Positions 1-6,024 of a DNA stretch of 26,497 bases are shown one piece after another. The notes under the pieces are model-generated. The model was not told the origin of the DNA. It did not search any database and saw only the letters and a list, made by a program, of their open reading frames with translations. The translations under genes and the position numbers were made by a program. How positions within the stretch are numbered: the first letter of the stretch is position 1; every line of letters starts with the position of its first letter. This stretch comes from a virus. Location: the IMG/VR virus record IMGVR_UViG_3300042455_003940, positions 1-26,497 of that record. One strand, written 5' to 3'.

Positions 1-45
1 CCCCCCCCACTAACGCGCAAAAAAACTACGCTCGTTCAGTCTCAT

Positions 46-130
46 TTGTCTCAGATGTTGGTGGACTTATACATTGTCAACCTGGTTGACGCGGTTGGTT
101 GACACAATCTTCATCCACAGAAATTATTCT
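46..130 (+). promoter_or_regulatory. Promoter/operator region ahead of the methyltransferase genes
   Basis: A perfect 7-bp inverted repeat, GTCAACC-T-GGTTGAC, lies at 76-90, and a direct copy of its right arm (GGTTGAC) lies at 97-103. The second copy runs into a perfect -35 hexamer TTGACA at 99-104. About 17-18 bp downstream there is only a weak -10 candidate (AATTAT/ATTATT, 122-128), followed closely by the first start codons. A second weak promoter (TTGTCT 46-51, TATACA 68-73) ends just before the palindrome, which would place the palindrome as an operator over its start site. The sequence motifs are direct observations; repressor binding is inferred. No gene is visible in bases 1-141. Confidence 0.45.
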
Positions 131-141
131 CGGAAATCATT

Positions 142-1095
142 TTGAATGTCTTGGCTTTATGTGCCGGCGCTGGCGGGCTTGAGCTTGGCCTGCGTCTCGC
201 CGTGCCTGATGCCCGTGCCGTTTGTTATGTCGAGGGGGAAGCCTATGTTGCCAGCCTCCTTGTCGCGCATATGGAAGCAGGACGGTTGGATCCGGCGCCT
301 GTCTGGTCTGACGTGCGAACCTTTGACGGCACAGGTTGGCGTGGAACAGTGGATTGCATCACGGCTGGCTATCCCTGCCAGCCGTTCAGCATCGCCGGCC
401 GCAAGCGGGCTGAGCAAGATCCCCGCCACCTGTGGCCACACGTTGCCCGCATCGCCCGTGAAATCCAACCCCAGTGGTGCTTTTTCGAGAACGTCGCCCA
501 CCATCTATCGCTGGGATTTGAACAGGTCTGCCATGACCTGGACGGCTTGGGTTACCAAATTGCGGCGGGTTTGTTTAGCGCGGAAGAAGTGGGTGCGCCG
601 CACCGCCGTGAACGATTATTCATCATGGCCCACCGTGCGGGTGTCATCGGCAAACGGGCCGTCATCGCGGGAGATTGCAGCGGGCAACCCGAAACAGCGG
701 CTGGAAGTGGATGTGGTGCATTGGATGCAGAATCTCTGGCCGACCCCACGGGCGCAGGAGCCAGGCAGCACCAGCGACAATTACAGCATGGGGCTGGCCG
801 AAACGGCAAAAGTTTGGCCCACCATCACGGCGCAGGACGCCAAGAACAATGCGGGGGCGAGCCAGTTTCAGCGCAACACCAAGCCGCTGAATGTGGAAGC
901 AGCCTTGCACTGTTCCCACCTCACCCCGACGGCGACTGGAGCGGTGTCCCAGCCCACCTTAAACCCAGCGTTCACCGAATGGCTGATGGGCTGGCCTATC
1001 GGGTGGACCGCATCAGAGCCTGCGGTAACGGGGTGGTACCGCTGGCAGCAGCATATGCATGGCGCACTCTTCGCGCTTGTTTCGATCAGGACTGA
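142..1095 (+). CDS. Phage DNA (cytosine-5) methyltransferase
   Basis: Transfers a methyl group from S-adenosylmethionine to cytosine C5 in DNA, in the cytoplasm. C5-methylase motifs appear in order: motif I CAGAGGLELG at residues 7-16, motif IV GYPCQPFS with catalytic Cys79, motif VI ENV at 116-118, and the motif VIII region GAPHRRERLF at 151-160. The C-terminal block (MADGLAYRVDRIRACGNGV) carries motif X as in phage enzymes of this family. Residues 165-255 are low-complexity and rich in Gly, Gln and His, which fits a stretch constrained by the overlapping frame that starts at 146. The start is TTG at 142, with a weak GGA 7 nt upstream; no better ATG exists in frame. The stop lies 2 nt before the next methylase gene, so the two are probably co-transcribed. 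It likely protects phage DNA from host restriction. The recognition sequence is unknown. Confidence 0.85.
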   Translation: MNVLALCAGAGGLELGLRLAVPDARAVCYVEGEAYVASLLVAHMEAGRLDPAPVWSDVRTFDGTGWRGTVDCITAGYPCQPFSIAGRKRAEQDPRHLWPHVARIAREIQPQWCFFENVAHHLSLGFEQVCHDLDGLGYQIAAGLFSAEEVGAPHRRERLFIMAHRAGVIGKRAVIAGDCSGQPETAAGSGCGALDAESLADPTGAGARQHQRQLQHGAGRNGKSLAHHHGAGRQEQCGGEPVSAQHQAAECGSSLALFPPHPDGDWSGVPAHLKPSVHRMADGLAYRVDRIRACGNGVVPLAAAYAWRTLRACFDQD

Positions 1096-1132
1096 CTATG
1101 AACGACTTGCAAATCCACCACTACCCAGTTGA
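146..1132 (+). CDS. Overprinted phage protein with WPT motifs, overlapping the methyltransferase
   Basis: This 328-residue frame, +1 to the methyltransferase, begins with ATG 4 nt after the TTG start of that gene. It contains three WPT motifs (residues 161, 198 and 224) and the block LNPAFTEWLMGWPIGWT at 272-288, followed by a GWYRW tail. I recognise these as hallmarks of a common but uncharacterised phage protein found with such methylases; that recognition is from memory. Residues 1-150 are Ser/Arg/Pro-rich and look like the shadow of the methylase catalytic domain, so the functional part may be the C-terminal half only, perhaps from the internal Met130. The C-terminus overlaps the next gene by 35 nt. 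Function unknown. The alternative is that one of the two frames is a relic that no longer makes protein. Confidence 0.5.
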   Translation: MSWLYVPALAGLSLACVSPCLMPVPFVMSRGKPMLPASLSRIWKQDGWIRRLSGLTCEPLTAQVGVEQWIASRLAIPASRSASPAASGLSKIPATCGHTLPASPVKSNPSGAFSRTSPTIYRWDLNRSAMTWTAWVTKLRRVCLARKKWVRRTAVNDYSSWPTVRVSSANGPSSREIAAGNPKQRLEVDVVHWMQNLWPTPRAQEPGSTSDNYSMGLAETAKVWPTITAQDAKNNAGASQFQRNTKPLNVEAALHCSHLTPTATGAVSQPTLNPAFTEWLMGWPIGWTASEPAVTGWYRWQQHMHGALFALVSIRTDYERLANPPLPS

Positions 1133-2375
1133 ACGTTTGATCCCATATGCCCGCAACGCGCGGACACATGCGGATGAGCAGATCAGCCAAATTGCGGGGA
1201 GCATCGCGGAGTTTGGGTTCATCAATCCGATTCTGGTGGGTGAGGACAACATCATCATCGCGGGGCATGGGCGGCTGATGGCGGCGCAGCGATTGGGCTT
1301 GCCGACAGTGCCGGTGATCATGTTGGCGCATCTCTCGGAAACCCAGCGGCGGGCTTTGGTCATTGCCGATAACAAAATTGCGGAGAACGCAGGCTGGGAC
1401 GAAGAGATGCTCCGCATTGAGCTGCAAGCATTGCGGGAAGCGGATTTTGATTTGGACATTACGGGGTTTGATTTTGAGGATATCGACAGGCTTCTGAACG
1501 GTGAATCGGCTGAAAACCAAGGTTTTACCGACGATGACGCCGCCCCCGAAGTAACAGAAAACCCAATATCGCAACCCGGTGACCTGTGGCTGCTCGGCGA
1601 TCACCGTGTGCTGTGCGGCTCCGCAACGGTGTTGGTGGATGTTGAACGGGTGATGGATGGCCAGCTGGCCGACATGGTCTTTACCGATCCGCCCTACAAC
1701 GTAGATTACGGCAATACCGCCAAAGACAAAATCCGCGCCAAGGGCGGCAAAAAAGCGGGCCGCACCATCATGAACGACAATCTCGGCGAAGGGTTCGAAC
1801 AGTTTTTATACGATGCGTGCGTCAATTTTCTCTTGGTCTGCAAGGGTGCGGTGTACATCTGCATGAGTTCCAGTGAGCTGGACACGCTGCAATCGGCCTT
1901 TCGCAAGGCGGGCGGCAAATGGTCAACCTTCGTTATCTGGGCAAAAAACACTTTTACGCTGGGGCGCTCTGATTACCAGCGGCAATATGAACCCATCCTC
2001 TACGGCTGGAAGGAAGGCGCGGAACACTTCTGGTGCGGGGCGCGGGATCAGGGTGATGTTTGGTTTTTCAACAAGCCCCAGAAAAACGACCTGCACCCCA
2101 CCATGAAGCCGGTGGAACTGGTGGAACGGGCGGTGCGTAATTCCAGCAAGACGCGGGACATTGTCCTTGACCCGTTCGGTGGTTCCGGATCCACGTTGAT
2201 TGCTTGCGAAAAATCCGGGCGGCAGGCGCGGCTAATTGAACTCGACCCGCGCTATGTGGATGTCATCGTCAAACGGTGGGAAGATTATACTGGAAAAAAG
2301 GCCGTCCGTGTGTCAGACGGCCCTGTTTCTCTAGCCCCTTCAATCGAGGTCGGGGCACCAGAGGTCGCCACTTGA
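1098..2375 (+). CDS. ParB-domain DNA methyltransferase (TDPPY type, N4-cytosine or N6-adenine)
   Basis: A 425-residue DNA methylase. Residues 1-100 form a ParB/Srx-like N-terminal domain, with the IAGHGRLMAAQRLG signature near residue 55. The catalytic domain holds TDPPY (motif IV) first and DPFGGSGST (motif I, S-adenosylmethionine binding) near the C-terminus. This is the beta-class order and implies methylation of an exocyclic amino group. ATG 1098 is chosen over upstream in-frame codons because AGGA lies 6-7 nt before it and it starts just after the preceding stop. Such fusions are common beside phage packaging genes, where they are thought to modify phage DNA. The last 36 nt overlap the 3' end of a minus-strand gene, and the minus-strand terminator at 2300-2322 lies inside the coding sequence. 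The target sequence cannot be read from the gene. Confidence 0.9.
   Translation: MNDLQIHHYPVERLIPYARNARTHADEQISQIAGSIAEFGFINPILVGEDNIIIAGHGRLMAAQRLGLPTVPVIMLAHLSETQRRALVIADNKIAENAGWDEEMLRIELQALREADFDLDITGFDFEDIDRLLNGESAENQGFTDDDAAPEVTENPISQPGDLWLLGDHRVLCGSATVLVDVERVMDGQLADMVFTDPPYNVDYGNTAKDKIRAKGGKKAGRTIMNDNLGEGFEQFLYDACVNFLLVCKGAVYICMSSSELDTLQSAFRKAGGKWSTFVIWAKNTFTLGRSDYQRQYEPILYGWKEGAEHFWCGARDQGDVWFFNKPQKNDLHPTMKPVELVERAVRNSSKTRDIVLDPFGGSGSTLIACEKSGRQARLIELDPRYVDVIVKRWEDYTGKKAVRVSDGPVSLAPSIEVGAPEVAT
2294..2322 (-). terminator. Intrinsic terminator for the minus-strand gene pair, inside the opposing methylase gene
   Basis: Read on the minus strand there is a GC-rich 7-bp stem, GGCCGTC/GACGGCC (2322-2316 with 2306-2300), around a 9-nt loop, followed directly by six T residues (2299-2294). 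It lies about 18 nt beyond the stop codon of the minus-strand gene at 2340. On the plus strand the stem is followed only by CTGTTTCT, so termination there would be weaker. Confidence 0.75.
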
Positions 2376-2588
2376 AGCGTCGGCCTCGTAGACCAGATCG
2401 GCGAACCCCCCGCATCGGTCGCTGATGCGTACGCCGCCGATGGCCTTGATGGCAATGCCGTACTGGCGGCTAAGGTCCGTCAGGCCAGCCACAAAGGCGT
2501 CGTAGTTGGCGGCCATCTCTGGCTCGCTCAACATCAAAGGCCCCTTAGGGGGGGTGGAGAGGGCATCGGCTTTTGAGTCATGAATCAT
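2340..2588 (-). CDS. Small conserved-looking phage protein of unknown function
   Basis: An 82-residue acidic protein; I do not recognise a named family. The core (EMAANYDAFVAGL to the C-terminal DLWCPDLD) looks globular, with no membrane segment or signal peptide. The ATG at 2588 is chosen over an in-frame ATG 10 codons upstream because AAGGA lies 8 nt before it. Upstream is a leader element (2625-2653) shared with the unrelated small gene at 24745. It is transcribed away from the repressor region, downstream of the DUF3489 gene, with an intrinsic terminator just past its end. It probably belongs to the early or regulatory set rather than the virion. Whether it is co-transcribed with DUF3489 or made from its own promoter is open. 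Confidence 0.65.
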   Translation of the reverse strand: MIHDSKADALSTPPKGPLMLSEPEMAANYDAFVAGLTDLSRQYGIAIKAIGGVRISDRCGGFADLVYEADASSGDLWCPDLD

Positions 2589-2624
2589 AAGGTTTTCCTT
2601 TCGTTTGATGGTTTTCATAAGAGT

Positions 2625-2653
2625 ATGAATGCTTGGATTCCCGTAAGGATCAA
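2625..2653 (-). promoter_or_regulatory. Shared promoter/leader element, copy 1
   Basis: On the minus strand: TTGATC (2653-2648), exactly 8 nt, then AATCCAAGCATTCAT (2639-2625). The same 15-mer, with TTGATA at the same 8-nt distance, occurs on the plus strand at 24679-24707. In both places a CGAAAGGAA ribosome-binding segment and an ATG follow, with the ATG 36-37 nt after the 15-mer. TTGATC can serve as a -35; the hexamer 17 bp later (ATTCAT) is a poor -10, so an activator or alternative sigma factor is possible. Confidence 0.55.
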
Positions 2654-2658
2654 CTCTA

Positions 2659-2901
2659 TTAGGACTCTGTTTTTTCTTTATTTTTTTCTCTCGCTTGGTA
2701 AACGCGTTCTCCGCCGTCGGTTTTTTCTGAAATGACCGTCAAACCGCGTTTTTTCTTGATAAACCCACTGATAAAGCCCCGCACGCTGTGCTTTTGCCAG
2801 CCCGTGGCATCCATAATTTGACCGAGGGTAGCCCCTTCGGGACGGCTCAGTAACGCTAGAAGAAGATCCTGTTTGCTGGGGGTTTTGGAAGATTGTGTCA
2901 T
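2659..2901 (-). CDS. DUF3489 winged-helix protein
   Basis: An 80-residue protein matching the DUF3489 pattern: SKQDLLLALLSRPEGATLGQIMDATGWQ, then HSVRGFISG and a basic KKKRGL turn, then GGERVYQA. These are the helix-turn-helix and wing expected of a small DNA-binding protein. The family is common in alphaproteobacterial phages and elements; its molecular role is not established. The start at 2901 is supported by an AGGAG sequence 7 nt upstream. In-frame sequence continues back to a TTG at 2982 but crosses the leader hairpins, so it is more likely leader than protein. It is divergent from the XRE repressor gene at 3104 and sits upstream of the small gene at 2588. A regulatory role is inferred from fold and position. 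Confidence 0.8.
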   Translation of the reverse strand: MTQSSKTPSKQDLLLALLSRPEGATLGQIMDATGWQKHSVRGFISGFIKKKRGLTVISEKTDGGERVYQAREKNKEKTES

Positions 2902-2923
2902 AAAAAGCTCCTGAATTAAGGCT

Positions 2924-2959
2924 AACAAAACAAGCGGTGTCCGCTTGGTATCCACCAAG
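2924..2959 (-). promoter_or_regulatory. Competing hairpins (possible attenuator) in the DUF3489 leader
   Basis: On the minus strand a first hairpin CTTGGT-GGAT-ACCAAG (2959-2944) shares its last CAAG with a second hairpin CAAGCGG-ACA-CCGCTTG (2947-2931). The second is followed at once by TTTTGTT (2930-2924). The second has the form of an intrinsic terminator, and the first would block its formation, which is the arrangement of a transcription attenuator. No ligand-binding domain or leader peptide with repeated codons is evident. The hairpins are seen directly; attenuation is inferred. Confidence 0.4.
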
Positions 2960-3012
2960 GCTTCTTTTTTAGGGCTTATCAAGCTATAAAATCATTTATT
3001 TTCAAGTGTGTA

Positions 3013-3059
3013 ATCGTTATTTTTCTTGAGATCCGCCTGTCTTTACGCTAAAAAACGAT
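3013..3059 (+). promoter_or_regulatory. Promoter and candidate autoregulatory operator of the XRE repressor
   Basis: A sigma70-like promoter, TTGAGA (3026-3031), 17-bp spacer, TAAAAA (3049-3054), faces the repressor gene. It is framed by an inverted repeat, ATCGTT (3013-3018) and AACGAT (3054-3059), extended by flanking T and A runs. Repressor binding to these arms would cover the -35/-10 region. The rest of the 202-bp intergenic interval is AT-rich and contains no other gene that I can see. Confidence 0.45.
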
Positions 3060-3103
3060 AAACCATTAGTGTGTTGTTTTTAATGTAAAAAATAGGATTT
3101 TGG

Positions 3104-3451
3104 ATGGAAGATCAAGAGCGCACCTTGAGTGGAATCATCGGGCAAAAAATCAAACATCAACGCCGAGCCATTCGTTTGACCCAAAAGGACCTTGGGCACC
3201 ATTTGGGCATCACGTTTCAACAACTGCAAAAAATTGAGCGGGGGATTAACCGCATTTCAGCGGCCCGCCTGATGTTGCTGGCCCCTTTGTTGCAAGTGGG
3301 CATGGATTATTTTTGGGAACCGCTGCCGGATGCCGTCCACCTCACAGAGATTGAACAGGAATTGATCGCCCTATTTCGTACCTTATCTCTTCATGAGCAA
3401 CACCACGTTCTGGCAGCCATCCCCGTCATCGCCGCAAAAAATACTTTTTAA
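3104..3451 (+). CDS. XRE-family helix-turn-helix transcriptional regulator
   Basis: A 115-residue cytoplasmic DNA-binding protein. The helix-turn-helix spans about residues 26-47 (LTQKDLGHHLGITFQQLQKIE), with the GINRISAARL continuation typical of the alphaproteobacterial HTH_3 type. A short C-terminal region follows (residues 75-115: acidic, then hydrophobic) that could mediate dimerisation. There is no LexA/CI-type peptidase domain, so induction by RecA-stimulated self-cleavage is not expected. TAGGA lies 8 nt before the ATG. It is divergent from DUF3489 and directly upstream of the packaging genes, which suggests a phage repressor or late-gene controller. The operator candidate lies in its own promoter region. 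Confidence 0.85.
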   Translation: MEDQERTLSGIIGQKIKHQRRAIRLTQKDLGHHLGITFQQLQKIERGINRISAARLMLLAPLLQVGMDYFWEPLPDAVHLTEIEQELIALFRTLSLHEQHHVLAAIPVIAAKNTF

Positions 3452-3457
3452 AAAAAA

Positions 3458-3937
3458 ATGATCCTTACCCCATCTGAATGGGCACGGCACAAGGGATTCT
3501 CACGGCAATACGCCGCCAAACTGATTAAGCAGGGCACCATCCGCCTTAATGGCGGCAAGGTGGATACGGTGCAGGCGGAAGCCGCGCTGGCTGCCCTGCG
3601 GGAACCGTTACGGCAAACGTCTGGCGAGGAACCACTGGAAAGTGCCGGCCAGAACCTTTCCACCCTTCTGCTCAAATCCCGCATCAAAACCGAGGTCGAG
3701 CGCGGACGACTGTTGGAGGCCAAGGCTAAAGCAGAAACCGGCAAACTGATCAGTGCTGATGAGGTACGCATCGCCGCCTTCCGCCGCGCGCGCATCGTGC
3801 GGGACGGGATGCTGAACCTGCCCGATCGTCTCGCTGCCGTTTTGGCCGCCGAGCATGACGCCACCAAAGTACACACCCTGCTGACCACCGAAATCCGTAC
3901 CGTGCTTGTGGAACTGTCCGATGCCGACAACGGCTGA
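3458..3937 (+). CDS. Terminase small subunit (phage DNA-packaging protein, Nu1-like)
   Basis: A 159-residue DNA-recognition subunit of the packaging motor. Residues 1-35 (TPSEWARHKGFSRQYAAKLI, then GTIRLNGGKVD) form a winged-helix/MerR-like DNA-binding head as in lambda Nu1. Residues 60-95 are a charged helix (LKSRIKTEVERGRLLEAKAK). The C-terminal part probably contacts the large subunit. The ATG follows a run of nine A residues with no Shine-Dalgarno sequence and lies only 6 nt after the repressor stop, so translation may be coupled to the repressor gene. The 3' end overlaps the large-subunit gene by 17 nt, as is usual for this pair. Confidence 0.8.
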   Translation: MILTPSEWARHKGFSRQYAAKLIKQGTIRLNGGKVDTVQAEAALAALREPLRQTSGEEPLESAGQNLSTLLLKSRIKTEVERGRLLEAKAKAETGKLISADEVRIAAFRRARIVRDGMLNLPDRLAAVLAAEHDATKVHTLLTTEIRTVLVELSDADNG

Positions 3938-5795
3938 AGTTTACAACGCCGCGTTCAGCGATGGCCTGCGGCCCGATCCGCTGCTGACGGTGTCGAAGTG
4001 GGCGGATCAGTTTCGGATGCTGTCGCAAACGGCTTCCGCTGAACCTGGGCGCTGGCGTACCGACCGCACGCCGTATTTACGCGAAATCATGGACTGCTTG
4101 TCCCCGTCTTTGGGCGTGGAAAAGGTCGTCTTCATGAAAGGCGCCCAGGTCGGCGGTACCGAGGCTGGCAACAACTGGATCGGGTATGTTATCGACCAAG
4201 CGCCGGGGCCGATGCTGGTGGTATTGCCCACCGTGGAAATGGGCAAACGCTGGAGCAAGGGGCGCTTTGCGCCGCTGATTGATGACACGCCGGCTATCCG
4301 CGCCAAGGTCAAAGACCCGCGCAGCCGCGATGCGGGCAACACGGTGCAGAGCAAGGAGTTTCCCGGCGGCATTGTCGTCATCACAGGCGCAAACAGTGCC
4401 GTGGGCCTGCGCTCCATGCCGGTGCGGTATCTGTTCATGGACGAGATCGACGGTTACCCCGGCGATGCCGACGGTGAAGGTGATCCCGTCTCATTGGCGG
4501 TACAGCGCACCGCCACATTTGCTCGGCGCAAGATTCTTGAAGTCTCTACGCCCACGGTGAGCGGCCTCAGCCGCATTGAAAAAGAATTTGAATCCTCTGA
4601 TCAGCGCTTCTTCCATGTGCCGTGCCCCGTGTGTGGGCATATGCAGGTGCTGAAATGGGCGCAGTTGCGCTGGCAGGATAATGACCCCGCCACGGTGCGT
4701 TATCACTGCGAAGCGTGTGACACGCCGATTCCCAACCACGGCAAAAGCCGGATGTTGGAGGGCGGCGAATGGCGCAGCACAGCGGTTGGTGATGGCAAAA
4801 CCCGTGGCTATCACCTGTCGTCGCTGTACAGCCCCGTGGGCTGGTTTTCATGGGAAGAAGCGGTACGGGGATTCCTGAAAGCCAAGGACGATGAAGCGCA
4901 ACTGAAAGTCTGGGTGAACACCGTGCTGGGCGAAACCTGGGTGGATCGCGGCGAAGCGCCGGACTGGCAGCGGCTTTATGAGCGGCGGGAAACCTATCCT
5001 CTCGGGATTATCCCCCCATCTGGCCTGTTGCTCACCGCCGGTACAGACATCCAGAAAGACCGCATCGAGGTTGAGGTGGTTGCTTGGGGCAAAGGCAAGG
5101 AAAGCTGGTCGGTGGATTACCGTATTTTGTACGGCGATCCGGCACAAGAAGCTGTCTGGCAACAATTGCAAACGCTGCTGGCCGAACCCTTCCGCCATGC
5201 CAGCGGCGTTGATCTTACGATCCGCGCCCTGGCGGTGGATACGGGCTTTGCCACGCAGGATGTCTACGCGTGGTGCCGCCGGCAGGAAACCGGCCGCGTG
5301 CTGGCGGTGAAGGGCGTGGAACGGGCGATAGCGCCGGTGGGTGCCCCCACGGCAGTCGACGTGAATATCGGCGGCAAACGCCTGCGGCGCGGCGTAAAAG
5401 TCTGGCCAGTGGGGGTTTCGCTGCTGAAATCTGAGCTTTACCAGTGGCTGAAGCTCCAGTGCGGTGAAGACAGCCAGTTTCCCGGCGGATACTGCCACTT
5501 TCCGCAGTATGAAGCCGAATACTTCAAGCAGCTGACCGCCGAACAGCTGGTGACCAAAACCGTCAAGGGCTACCCCAAACGCGAGTGGCAAAAACTGCGG
5601 GAACACAACGAGGCCCTCGACTGCCGGATTTACGCCCGCGCCGCCGCCATCACCCTTGGCATCGAACGCTTCACCGACCGCCATTGGCAGAATCTGGAAG
5701 CGCAACTGATACCTGCCGAGTGCCGTGCCATTGAACCCGTGACAATGAATAAACCTATGCGCCCCCGCGTAACGCGGTCGCGCTGGATGACCTGA
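3921..5795 (+). CDS. Terminase large subunit, GpA family
   Basis: The 624-residue ATPase-nuclease motor that cuts and packages phage DNA into the prohead. The ATPase half shows the variant Walker A (FMKGAQVGGTE, residues 71-81) and Walker B (LFMDEIDGYP, 171-180). A zinc-finger-like pair follows (CPVC at 234-237, CEAC at 262-265). The nuclease half has conserved acids in LTAGTDIQKDRIEVEV, DTGFATQDVYAWC and ALDCRIYARAA. Length is normal for the lambda gpA group. ATG 3921 is chosen over an in-frame TTG at 3906; either start overlaps the small-subunit gene. The gene gpW follows 1 nt after the stop. The protein looks complete. Confidence 0.95.
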   Translation: MPTTAEVYNAAFSDGLRPDPLLTVSKWADQFRMLSQTASAEPGRWRTDRTPYLREIMDCLSPSLGVEKVVFMKGAQVGGTEAGNNWIGYVIDQAPGPMLVVLPTVEMGKRWSKGRFAPLIDDTPAIRAKVKDPRSRDAGNTVQSKEFPGGIVVITGANSAVGLRSMPVRYLFMDEIDGYPGDADGEGDPVSLAVQRTATFARRKILEVSTPTVSGLSRIEKEFESSDQRFFHVPCPVCGHMQVLKWAQLRWQDNDPATVRYHCEACDTPIPNHGKSRMLEGGEWRSTAVGDGKTRGYHLSSLYSPVGWFSWEEAVRGFLKAKDDEAQLKVWVNTVLGETWVDRGEAPDWQRLYERRETYPLGIIPPSGLLLTAGTDIQKDRIEVEVVAWGKGKESWSVDYRILYGDPAQEAVWQQLQTLLAEPFRHASGVDLTIRALAVDTGFATQDVYAWCRRQETGRVLAVKGVERAIAPVGAPTAVDVNIGGKRLRRGVKVWPVGVSLLKSELYQWLKLQCGEDSQFPGGYCHFPQYEAEYFKQLTAEQLVTKTVKGYPKREWQKLREHNEALDCRIYARAAAITLGIERFTDRHWQNLEAQLIPAECRAIEPVTMNKPMRPRVTRSRWMT

Positions 5796-5796
5796 T

Positions 5797-6024
5797 ATGG
5801 CCTACATCGAACAAGACCTCACCGACATCGAAACCGCTATCCGCAAACTGCAAAGCGGTGAGCGGGTGGCGTCTGTTGCCTATGACGGTAAAACCGTGAG
5901 CTACAGCCAAGTGCAGTTGGGCGAGCTGATTTCTCTGCGCGACCGTATCCGCCAAGAGGTTAAAATCACCACGGGTGCCAAAACCCGTCAAATCCGTGTG
6001 TTTACCAGCAAAGGTGTGGAATGA
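5797..6024 (+). CDS. gpW-family head-tail joining protein
   Basis: A 75-residue structural protein. The sequence matches the gpW pattern: an N-terminal helix (DLTDIETAIRKLQSG), a short beta hairpin (VASVAYDGKTVSYS), a second helix (ELISLRDRIRQEV) and a basic tail ending RQIRVFTSKG. In lambda, gpW seals the packaged head below the portal ahead of tail attachment. The position between terminase and portal is the expected one. Start and stop overlap or abut both neighbours (TGATATG upstream, ATGA downstream), indicating translational coupling. This is the only head-tail joining protein left in the window; the others expected after the capsid gene are missing. Confidence 0.8.
   Translation: MAYIEQDLTDIETAIRKLQSGERVASVAYDGKTVSYSQVQLGELISLRDRIRQEVKITTGAKTRQIRVFTSKGVE

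Noticed and set aside
1-8. Run of eight C residues at the start
   Set aside because: More likely a contig or window edge than a functional element; nothing around it supports a phage end or replication signal.
3450-3458. A9 tract at the terminase small-subunit start as a phase-variation switch
   Set aside because: The tract is upstream of the second codon, so length change would not shift the reading frame of the gene; at most it would alter start spacing.
4848-5705. A 285-codon open frame on the minus strand opposite the terminase large subunit
   Set aside because: It lies wholly antisense to a complete, motif-bearing gene, has no ribosome site and no recognisable domain; long antisense frames are expected in this GC-rich codon usage.
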